Shown one piece after another: positions 15,131 through 21,797 of a stretch of DNA of 21,797 bases (position 1 is its first letter; the number at the start of each line of letters is the position of its first letter). The stretch lies in the NCBI GenBank assembly GCA_905193585.1, contig CAJJPG010000019.1:1-21797 (forward strand), given 5' to 3'. The position numbers were made by a program, and so were the translations under genes. Source of the stretch: an uncultured Oscillospiraceae bacterium. GTDB lineage: Bacteria > Bacillota > Clostridia > Oscillospirales > Acutalibacteraceae. The notes under the pieces are model-generated. The model worked only from the letters and a program-made list of their open reading frames with translations, did not search any database and was not told where the DNA came from.

Positions 15131-17746
15131 ATGAAAAAGATATATCCTGTAATTGACAGCGCCGAATCGCTTGAAAACGCCTTAAAAAGAGTCCGTGCGG
15201 CTCAAAAAAGGTTTGCGGAGTATTCGCAGAGTCAGGTGGACAGTATCTTTAAAGCGGCGGCAGCCGCCGCCGACCGTCAGCGTATACCTTTAGCCCGCCT
15301 TGCGGTGGAAGAAACCGGCATGGGCGTGGTTGAGGATAAGGTGATTAAAAACCACTACGCTGCGGAATATATTTACAACGCCTACAGGGATACAACGACC
15401 TGCGGCGTTATTGAGGAGGATAAGGAATACGGTATAACCCGAATTGCCGAGCCGATAGGCGTTATAGCGGCGGTAATTCCCACTACCAACCCCACGTCAA
15501 CCGCAATTTTTAAGACATTGCTTGCGCTTAAAACGCGCAACGGAATTATTATAAGCCCCCACCCGCGTGCAAAAAACTCCACCGCCGAGGCGGCAAGAAC
15601 CGTGCTTGAGGCGGCAGTCGCTGCGGGTGCGCCCGAGGATATTATTGCCTGGATAGATAAGCCCTCGCTTGAAATGACTAATATCATTATGAAAGAGGCA
15701 GATTTAATTCTTGCCACGGGCGGACCGGGAATGGTGCACGCCGCGTATTCAAGCGGCAAGCCCGCAATAGGCGTGGGCGCGGGAAACACGCCCGCCGTAA
15801 TTGATGCCTCGGCGGATATTACCCTTGCGGTAAACTCAATAATTCATTCCAAAACCTTTGATAACGGTATGATATGCGCGTCGGAGCAATCGGTAATAGT
15901 GCTTGATAAGGTCTACAAAAAAGTCAAAAAGGAATTTGCCGACCGCGGCTGCTATTTTCTTGACCGCGGCGAAACGGAAAAGGTGCGCAAAACCGTTATT
16001 ATAAACGGCGCGCTGAACGCTAAAATAGTGGGTCAAACGGCGAAAACCATTGCCGACCTTGCGGGCGTTCATGTGCCGGACGGCACAAAAATACTGATAG
16101 GCGAGGTTGAAAGCGTGGAGCCTACAGAGGAATTTGCCCACGAAAAGCTCTCCCCCGTGCTTGCAATGTATAAAGCGAAGGATGCAGAGGACGCCTTTTC
16201 AAAGGCGGAGTGCTTAATTGCCGACGGCGGCTACGGGCACACATCCTCAATATATTTAAACCCGGTTACCGAAAAAGAAAAGCTTGCCGAATTTGCAAGC
16301 CGAATGAAAACCTGCCGCATACTCGTAAACACGCCATCCTCGCAGGGCGGCATAGGCGACCTTTATAACTTTAAGCTCTCCCCCTCCCTCACCCTCGGGT
16401 GCGGCTCTTGGGGCGGAAACTCGGTTTCCGAAAATGTGGGAGTAAAGCACCTGCTTAATATTAAAACCGTTGCCGAGAGGAGAGAAAATATGCTTTGGTT
16501 CCGCTCCCCCGAAAAGGTTTATATTAAAAAAGGCTGCCTGCCTATAGCGCTTGAAGAATTAAAGGAGATAAACCCCCGCAAAAAGGCGTTTATAGTTACC
16601 GACCGCTTTTTGTATGACAACGGCTACACAAGCCCCATAACCGATAAACTGAACGATATGGGCATAGCCTACACCGTATTTTCCGAGGTTGAACCCGACC
16701 CGACGCTGAAAATTGCAAAAAAGGGCGCAGAAATGATGACAAACTTCGCGCCGGATGTTATAATAGCAATAGGCGGCGGCTCCGCAATGGACGCGGCGAA
16801 AATTATGTGGGTGCTTTACGAACACCCCGACGCCGATTTTACCGATATGGCAATGCGCTTTTCGGATATACGAAAACGCATTTACACCTTCCCGAAAATG
16901 GGCGAAAAGGCTTACTTTATAGCCGTGCCCACCTCTGCCGGAACAGGCTCTGAAGTTACTCCGTTTGCGGTTATTACCGACAGCGACACGGGCATTAAAT
17001 ACCCGCTTGCCGATTACGAGCTTATGCCGAATATGGCAATAGTGGACGCAGACCTGCAAATGTCCGCGCCGAAAGGGCTTACAGCCGCCTCGGGGATCGA
17101 CGCGGTATCGCATAGTATGGAAGCGTTCGCCTCAATGCTCGCGACCGATTATACCGATTCCTTAGCACTGCGCAGCCTTAAAATTATGTTTGAATATCTG
17201 CCCCGCGCATATGAAAACGGCGAGGACGACCCCGAGGCGCGCGAAAAAACTGCGAACGCCGCCACCATGGCGGGCATGGCTTTTGCCAATGCGTTTTTGG
17301 GCGTGTGCCACTCTATGGCGCATAAGTTGGGCGCTTTTCATCATTTACCCCACGGCATTGCAAACGCGCTTATGTTAGACGAGGTAATACGCTTTAATTC
17401 GGCTGACGTTCCTGCAAAAATGGGAACTTTCCCGCAGTACGCTTACCCGCACACCAAGGCGCGCTATGCCGAAATAGCCGATTATTTGAACCTCGGCGGC
17501 AAAACCGACGAAGAAAAGGTTGAAAGCCTTATTGCGGCGCTTGACGCTCTTAAAGATAAAATCGGTATAAAGAAGACTATACGCGATTATGTGCCAGACG
17601 AAGAAGACTTTTTAAACAGGCTTGACAGCATGACAGAGCAGGCGTTTGACGACCAGTGCACGGGCGCTAACCCGCGCTACCCGCTTATGAGCGAAATTAA
17701 GCAAATGTATTTGAACGCTTATTACGGCACACACGAAAAAATATAA
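15131..17746 (+). CDS. adhE: Bifunctional acetaldehyde-CoA/alcohol dehydrogenase
   Basis: An 871-residue cytoplasmic enzyme that reduces acetyl-CoA to acetaldehyde and then ethanol with two NADH, a normal full length for the family. Residues 1 to about 440 are the CoA-acylating aldehyde dehydrogenase, with catalytic C249 in FDNGMICASEQ and GVGAGNTPAV as the nucleotide-site region. Residues about 450-871 are an iron-dependent alcohol dehydrogenase, with AIGGGSAMDAAK and PTSAGTGSEVTPF. Its metal ligands D657, H661, H727 and H741 show the same spacing as known Fe-ADHs. GAAGGAG precedes the ATG, and the Rex site upstream predicts induction at high NADH. It is followed after 19 bases by the kinase-like gene, with no terminator between. 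Confidence 0.97.
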   Translation: MKKIYPVIDSAESLENALKRVRAAQKRFAEYSQSQVDSIFKAAAAAADRQRIPLARLAVEETGMGVVEDKVIKNHYAAEYIYNAYRDTTTCGVIEEDKEYGITRIAEPIGVIAAVIPTTNPTSTAIFKTLLALKTRNGIIISPHPRAKNSTAEAARTVLEAAVAAGAPEDIIAWIDKPSLEMTNIIMKEADLILATGGPGMVHAAYSSGKPAIGVGAGNTPAVIDASADITLAVNSIIHSKTFDNGMICASEQSVIVLDKVYKKVKKEFADRGCYFLDRGETEKVRKTVIINGALNAKIVGQTAKTIADLAGVHVPDGTKILIGEVESVEPTEEFAHEKLSPVLAMYKAKDAEDAFSKAECLIADGGYGHTSSIYLNPVTEKEKLAEFASRMKTCRILVNTPSSQGGIGDLYNFKLSPSLTLGCGSWGGNSVSENVGVKHLLNIKTVAERRENMLWFRSPEKVYIKKGCLPIALEELKEINPRKKAFIVTDRFLYDNGYTSPITDKLNDMGIAYTVFSEVEPDPTLKIAKKGAEMMTNFAPDVIIAIGGGSAMDAAKIMWVLYEHPDADFTDMAMRFSDIRKRIYTFPKMGEKAYFIAVPTSAGTGSEVTPFAVITDSDTGIKYPLADYELMPNMAIVDADLQMSAPKGLTAASGIDAVSHSMEAFASMLATDYTDSLALRSLKIMFEYLPRAYENGEDDPEAREKTANAATMAGMAFANAFLGVCHSMAHKLGAFHHLPHGIANALMLDEVIRFNSADVPAKMGTFPQYAYPHTKARYAEIADYLNLGGKTDEEKVESLIAALDALKDKIGIKKTIRDYVPDEEDFLNRLDSMTEQAFDDQCTGANPRYPLMSEIKQMYLNAYYGTHEKI

Positions 17747-17765
17747 CAGGAAAGGAGACGGAAAT

Positions 17766-18515
17766 ATGAAGCTTGATAAAATAATTGCGGTTCGCACCGG
17801 TAAGACGGTATATAAGGACGGCGACCGCGTAATAAAGGTATTTGAAAACGGGTATTCAAAGGCGGATATACTGAACGAAGCGCTGAATCAGGCGCGGATT
17901 GAGGAAACCGGGCTTAATATACCGAAAATTCTCAGCGTTTCTACCGAAAACGGCAAGTGGGCGATTATAAGCGAATATATAAAGGGTAAAACCTTAGCCC
18001 AGCTAATGACCGAAAACCCCGATAAATTTGATGAATACCTTGAACGCTTTGTGGATATTCAAATGGAAATTCACTCAAAAAAAGCCCCCCTGCTTACAAA
18101 ACTCAAAGATAAAATGAACCGAAAAATCAATCAGGCGGATATTGACGCCACCACCCGCTACGACCTGCACACGCGGCTTGAGGGTATGCCGCGGCACAAC
18201 AAGGTATGCCACGGAGATTTTAACCCCTCAAACATTATCATAACCGACGACGGAACACCGTATATTATAGATTGGGCGCACGCGACCCAGGGCAACGCCT
18301 CTGCCGATGTTGCCAGAACCTATTTGCTTTTCTGGCTTGACGGCAATATTGAGGGCGCCAAAAAATATATGGAGCTTTTCTGCAAAAAAAGCGACACCGC
18401 AAGGCAGTATATTGAAAAATGGCTGCCGATAGTTGCCGCCTCGCAGTCGGTAAAGGGCAACGCAGAGGAGCGGGAGTTTCTGCTCTCGTGGGTTGATGTT
18501 GTAGATTATCAGTAA
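17766..18515 (+). CDS. APH/choline-kinase-fold phosphotransferase
   Basis: A 249-residue kinase-like protein of the aminoglycoside phosphotransferase superfamily. Visible motifs are VIKVFENG (about 22-29, the ATP-binding Lys), YIKGKTLAQLM (near 74), the Brenner motif HGDFNPSN (149-156, with D151 as catalytic base and N156 binding Mg2+), and IIDWAHA (167-173, D169). The N-terminus is short and has no typical glycine loop, as in many family members. The substrate could be a small alcohol, sugar or amine; nothing suggests drug resistance specifically. AAAGGAG precedes the ATG. Its position between adhE and the hydS block suggests cotranscription, but a functional link is unproven. Confidence 0.85.
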   Translation: MKLDKIIAVRTGKTVYKDGDRVIKVFENGYSKADILNEALNQARIEETGLNIPKILSVSTENGKWAIISEYIKGKTLAQLMTENPDKFDEYLERFVDIQMEIHSKKAPLLTKLKDKMNRKINQADIDATTRYDLHTRLEGMPRHNKVCHGDFNPSNIIITDDGTPYIIDWAHATQGNASADVARTYLLFWLDGNIEGAKKYMELFCKKSDTARQYIEKWLPIVAASQSVKGNAEEREFLLSWVDVVDYQ

Positions 18516-18521
18516 ATCGTT

Positions 18522-18556
18522 CGTATTCCGAGGGAAAAATATCCCCTCGGAATACG
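18522..18556 (+). other. Stable intercistronic hairpin without T-tract
   Basis: A 13-bp perfect stem, CGTATTCCGAGGG (18522-18534) with CCCTCGGAATACG (18544-18556), and a 9-base loop. The sequence after it is A-rich rather than T-rich, so termination on plus is not expected. It may mark an RNA processing or stability boundary between the adhE-kinase and ferredoxin-hydS-phosphatase parts. Confidence 0.7.
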
Positions 18557-18586
18557 GTCAATATAAAAAACGGAGGAAAACAGGAA

Positions 18587-18826
18587 ATGAAAGTTACAGT
18601 ATGTATCGGGAGCTCATGTCATTTAAAAGGCTCAAGGCAGGTTGTTGAGGAATTTCAGCACCTTATAGCCGAAAATGAGCTGAACGACAAGGTGGAGCTT
18701 GGCGGAACGTTTTGCATGGGCAACTGCCAGCAGGGCGTTTGCGTAACGGTGGACGGCGAGCTTTACTCGGTATCCCCCGAAACCGCGAAATCATTTTTTG
18801 AAGAATACATATTAGCCAAAGCCTAA
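18587..18826 (+). CDS. Small thioredoxin-like [2Fe-2S] ferredoxin
   Basis: A 79-residue protein made of a single NuoE C-terminal-type domain. All four ligands are present: C6-x4-C11 (VCIGSSCHLKGS) and C43-x3-C47 (FCMGNC). It should carry one [2Fe-2S] cluster and pass electrons to or from a partner. The partner is most likely the sensory hydrogenase encoded 23 bases downstream, whose N-terminal ferredoxin domains need a donor or acceptor. GGAGG lies upstream of the ATG (GGAGGAAAACAGGAA), at rather long spacing. Confidence 0.87.
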   Translation: MKVTVCIGSSCHLKGSRQVVEEFQHLIAENELNDKVELGGTFCMGNCQQGVCVTVDGELYSVSPETAKSFFEEYILAKA

Positions 18827-18849
18827 TAGGAAAGGAATGACCTTTCATT

Positions 18850-20529
18850 ATGTCGGAATTTTTAAAGCTGAAGAAATCCAACTGTAAAAACTGTTATAAG
18901 TGTATTCGGCATTGCCCCGTGAAATCAATCAGATTTTCGGGAAATCAGGCGAATATTGTCGGAAACGAGTGTATTCTGTGCGGCCAGTGCTTTGTGGTAT
19001 GTCCGCAGAACGCAAAGGAGATAGCCGACGAGACCGAGCGCGTAAAGGTGCTTATAGACTCGGGCGCGCCAGTAATTGCAAGTGTTGCGCCCTCGTTTAT
19101 AGCGAATTATGACGGCGTGGGTTTTGAGGAATTAAAGGCGGCGCTTAAAAAGCTCGGCTTTGCCGACGCGGAGGAAACCGCCGTGGGCGCTACCATTGTA
19201 AAGCGCGAATACGAACGGCTGCTTAATGAAGACGACCGAAATATTTTAATTTCTTCCTGCTGCCACTCGGTAAACCTGCTTATTCAGAAGTATTACCCGT
19301 CATGTCTTCCCTACCTTGCCGATGTGCTTTCCCCCATGCAGGCGCACTGCAAGGATATTAAACAAAGATACTCAAGCGCCAAAACGGTATTTATAGGTCC
19401 GTGCGTTGCAAAAAAGGACGAAGCCGACTACTACACGGGCATTACCGACGCGGTGCTGACCTATGAGGAGCTGACCGAATGGTTTGAGGCGGCGGGAATT
19501 GTTCCAGAGAAAAAGCTTGATAAATCGGACGAAAGCCTTGCAAGATTTTTCCCCACCACGGGCGGTATTCTTAAAACAATGCAGAAAAATATGCGCCCCG
19601 ATTATACATATTTGGCGGTAGACGGCGTGGAAAACTGTATGGCGGCGCTGCACGATATTGAAGAGGGCAACATTGAGCACTGCTTTATAGAAATGTCGGC
19701 GTGTGCGGGCAGCTGTATAGGCGGTCCCGTTATGGAAAAATACCACAGAATGCCCGTAAGGGATTATTACGCCGTGGCGCACTATGCCGGCAAAAAGGAC
19801 TTTAACGTTGCGCAGCCAGACCCATTTACCCTACGAAAGGAAATGGAGTACATAGGCAGAAAGTTGCCCTACCCATCAGAAAGCGAGATACGCGAGGCAC
19901 TGCACCGAATGGGCAAGCTGCGACCCGAGGATGAGCTTAACTGCGGCTCCTGCGGCTACAATACCTGCCGCGAAAAGGCGGTTGCCATAATTCAGGGCAA
20001 AGCCGAGGTTTCAATGTGTCTGCCCTTCTTAAAAGAGCGCGCCGAGAACTTCTCGGATAATATTATAAACAACACACCCAACGGCATTGTGGTGCTTAAC
20101 GATAAATACGAGGTGCAGCAGATAAACCGCGCGGCTCTGAAACTTATGAATATTCCGCGCGAATCGGACGTTATGGGCGAGCCGATAATACGCATTTTAG
20201 ACCCCAAGCCGTTTATGGACGTGCAGCGCACGGGCAGAACGGTAAGGGACGAAAAGGTTTACCTTGCCGAATATGATAAGTATATTGAGCAAACTATTGT
20301 GCTTGATAAGGAATACAAGGCGCTTATCTGTATTATGCGCGATGTTTCGGATGAAGAGCAGCAAAAGCAGCGCAAGGAAGAGCTGAGCCGCCAGACCGTG
20401 GAAACCGCCGATAAGGTTGTGGATAAGCAGATGCGCATAGTTCAGGAAATAGCGTCATTGCTTGGCGAAACCGCGGCGGAAACCAAAATTGCCCTTACTA
20501 AGCTGAAGGAGTCGATGACCGATGAATAA
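18850..20529 (+). CDS. Sensory [FeFe] hydrogenase with PAS domain (phosphatase-linked HydS)
   Basis: A 559-residue cytoplasmic protein. Domains: two [4Fe-4S] motifs (C12, C15, C18, C22 and C41, C44, C47, C51); the H-cluster domain (about 70-330) with L1 SSCCHS (C137, C138), L2 GPCVAKKDE (C185, K188, E191) and L3 EMSACAGSCIGG (C285, C289); a C-terminal Fe-S motif (C365, C368, C373, C390); a PAS domain (about 400-500, NNTPNGIVVLNDKYEVQQIN onward); and a charged helical tail to 559. PAS plus hydrogenase with an adjacent PP2C gene is the arrangement I recall for group C3 sensory [FeFe] hydrogenases and for the putative H2 sensor HydS of Ruminococcus albus. H2 or redox state at the H cluster would be relayed through PAS to the phosphatase, whose gene overlaps by 8 bases. 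Regulatory function is inference. Confidence 0.88.
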   Translation: MSEFLKLKKSNCKNCYKCIRHCPVKSIRFSGNQANIVGNECILCGQCFVVCPQNAKEIADETERVKVLIDSGAPVIASVAPSFIANYDGVGFEELKAALKKLGFADAEETAVGATIVKREYERLLNEDDRNILISSCCHSVNLLIQKYYPSCLPYLADVLSPMQAHCKDIKQRYSSAKTVFIGPCVAKKDEADYYTGITDAVLTYEELTEWFEAAGIVPEKKLDKSDESLARFFPTTGGILKTMQKNMRPDYTYLAVDGVENCMAALHDIEEGNIEHCFIEMSACAGSCIGGPVMEKYHRMPVRDYYAVAHYAGKKDFNVAQPDPFTLRKEMEYIGRKLPYPSESEIREALHRMGKLRPEDELNCGSCGYNTCREKAVAIIQGKAEVSMCLPFLKERAENFSDNIINNTPNGIVVLNDKYEVQQINRAALKLMNIPRESDVMGEPIIRILDPKPFMDVQRTGRTVRDEKVYLAEYDKYIEQTIVLDKEYKALICIMRDVSDEEQQKQRKEELSRQTVETADKVVDKQMRIVQEIASLLGETAAETKIALTKLKESMTDE

Positions 20530-21694
20530 CCTATGCGCGGACATCGGCTACCGCAGTATTTACCATGAGGGCGAGGAGCTTTGCGGCGACCATATAGACG
20601 TAATAGAGCAAGAGGACGGCTCAACGGTTGTAGTGCTGGCTGACGGGCTCGGCAGCGGAGTTAAGGCAAGTATTCTTTCCACCCTTACCTCAAAAATAAT
20701 TTCCACCATGATAGCGGCGGGGCTGTCTCTTGAAGACTGCGTGCAGACCATTGCCGCCACCCTGCCCGTGTGCTCGGTGCGCAAGGTTGCATATTCCACC
20801 TTTACCATTTTGCGCATTGTGGGCAGCAATGAGGCGGAGCTTATACAGTACGATAACCCGGTTGCAATACTTTTGCGTGACGGTGAGGAGTACGATTACC
20901 CCAAAACCGAGCTTAATATTGAGGGTAAAAAAATCTACCAATCAAAAATAAGGCTGCAGGAGGGCGATATGTTCGTGCTTATGAGCGACGGCTGCCCCCA
21001 CGCGGGAATAGGCACGGAGTATAATTTCGGCTGGGAGCGCAAGGATATAGTCGAATTTATGAAGACCTTTTACCCCGTGGGCTATACCGCGAAGACCCTT
21101 TCCACCATACTTATTGACGAATGCAACCGACTTTACGGCGAAAAACCGGGTGACGACGCCACCGCCTGCGTAGTAAAAATTAGAAAACGCGAGCCTATGA
21201 ATTTGCTGTTCGGCCCGCCCTCAAACAGGGATGACTGCGACAGAATGATGACCCTCTTCTTCTCGAAGGAGGGCAAGCACATAATCTGCGGCGGCACAAC
21301 CTCGTCCATAGCGGCGAAATATCTCGGCAAGCCATTAAAGCCAAAACTTGAATTTATTGATAAGGACGTACCGCCGATAGCCGAGCTTGAGGGCGTAGAC
21401 CTTGTTACAGAGGGCGTTATAACCATAAACAAGGTGCTTTCCTACGCAAGAGACTATTTAAAGGATAACGAAAGCTATTCGCAGTGGGGCATTAAAAAGG
21501 ACGGCGCGTCGCTTATCTGCCGCCTGCTTTTTGAGGAAGCGACAGATATTAACTTCTTCGTCGGCAGGGCGATAAACCCTGCGCACCAAAACCCCGACCT
21601 GCCCATAAATTTCAATATTAAAATGCAGCTTGTAACCGAGCTGTCCGATTGCCTTAAAAAAATGGGCAAGCGAATAAAAGTAAGTTATTTTTAA
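20522..21694 (+). CDS. SpoIIE/PP2C-type serine/threonine phosphatase
   Basis: A 390-residue protein. Residues 1 to about 218 form a PP2C (SpoIIE/RsbU-type) phosphatase with the metal-binding acidic residues D23 (CGDHIDV), D41-G42 (ADGLGSG), D156-G157 (MSDG) and D211/D212 (GDDATACVV). SpoIIE and RsbU relatives dephosphorylate STAS anti-anti-sigma proteins. Residues about 225-390 are a further domain I cannot name, with a GPPSNRDD start, CGGTTSSIAAKYLGK near 260-275, and FFVGRAINPAHQNPDLPINF near 345-365. There are no membrane segments and no GAF or response-regulator domain of its own. It overlaps the sensory hydrogenase gene by 8 bases, so the two are translationally coupled and probably act as sensor and output. 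Confidence 0.88.
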   Translation: MNNLCADIGYRSIYHEGEELCGDHIDVIEQEDGSTVVVLADGLGSGVKASILSTLTSKIISTMIAAGLSLEDCVQTIAATLPVCSVRKVAYSTFTILRIVGSNEAELIQYDNPVAILLRDGEEYDYPKTELNIEGKKIYQSKIRLQEGDMFVLMSDGCPHAGIGTEYNFGWERKDIVEFMKTFYPVGYTAKTLSTILIDECNRLYGEKPGDDATACVVKIRKREPMNLLFGPPSNRDDCDRMMTLFFSKEGKHIICGGTTSSIAAKYLGKPLKPKLEFIDKDVPPIAELEGVDLVTEGVITINKVLSYARDYLKDNESYSQWGIKKDGASLICRLLFEEATDINFFVGRAINPAHQNPDLPINFNIKMQLVTELSDCLKKMGKRIKVSYF

Positions 21695-21797
21695 TTGATC
21701 GTGTCGTATTCCGACACGATCTTGGACGGGAATGCCGCTCGCTCGAAAATCAAAGATTTTCGGACTGCGCTCTATCCCCGCCAATACCACCCCAGTG
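21695..21797. repeat. Hairpin-rich end region
   Basis: Two inverted repeats follow the phosphatase stop: GATCGTGTCG (21697-21706) with CGACACGATC (21712-21721), and CGAAAATC (21744-21751) with GATTTTCG (21755-21762). Neither has a T-tract on plus. The first may still end or protect the transcript; the second looks like intergenic repeat DNA. The window ends before any further gene. Confidence 0.5.

Noticed and set aside
17766..18515. Aminoglycoside resistance gene
   Set aside because: The APH fold is shared by many small-molecule kinases and nothing in sequence or context indicates drug specificity.

Overview
The window looks like chromosomal DNA of an anaerobic, fermentative Firmicute of class Clostridia, probably a gut Oscillospirales/Ruminococcaceae-type organism. 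The evidence is an A-type RNase P RNA, a trimeric NAD-linked [FeFe] hydrogenase, a bifunctional AdhE, clostridial gene families (PRK06851-type ATPase, DUF6512), strong AGGAGG-type ribosome sites, and palindrome-rich intergenic repeats of a kind I associate with gut Firmicutes. Genus is not resolvable by eye.

Layout. Positions 1-194 hold a palindromic intergenic repeat. A tandem P-loop ATPase gene (195-1271, minus) is divergent from the RNase P RNA gene (1351-1718, plus), which has a consensus promoter. A strong bidirectional terminator (1735-1776) separates it from a convergent ten-gene minus-strand operon (9893 down to 1793). In transcription order this encodes HydC, a DRTGG protein, an RsbW-like ATPase, a sensory-type [FeFe] hydrogenase (HydS), a second DRTGG protein, a PHP phosphoesterase, a GHKL ATPase, a [2Fe-2S]-like protein, HydB and HydA. 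Next, on the plus strand, come an orphan OppA-like lipoprotein, a zinc-ribbon membrane protein and a DUF6512 membrane protein. A hairpin array, a truncated serine recombinase and more repeat DNA follow, then a sodium:solute symporter with a perfect promoter and terminator. The last block (15131-21694, plus) is adhE, an APH-like kinase, a small [2Fe-2S] ferredoxin, a second sensory [FeFe] hydrogenase carrying a PAS domain, and a SpoIIE/PP2C phosphatase.

How it fits together. HydABC and AdhE are the two main sinks for fermentative reductant: HydABC makes H2 from NADH plus reduced ferredoxin, and AdhE makes ethanol from acetyl-CoA. adhE has a near-perfect Rex operator over its -10 box, so NADH/NAD+ should control it. 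Each sink is linked to its own predicted H2/redox sensor: HydS with an RsbW-like ATPase and DRTGG proteins in the hyd operon, and HydS-PAS with a PP2C phosphatase downstream of adhE. Kinase-like and phosphatase modules of the partner-switching type beside two hydrogenase-like sensors are the most interesting feature of the window. The idea that they form one signalling pathway is inference; no STAS substrate and no sigma factor is encoded here.
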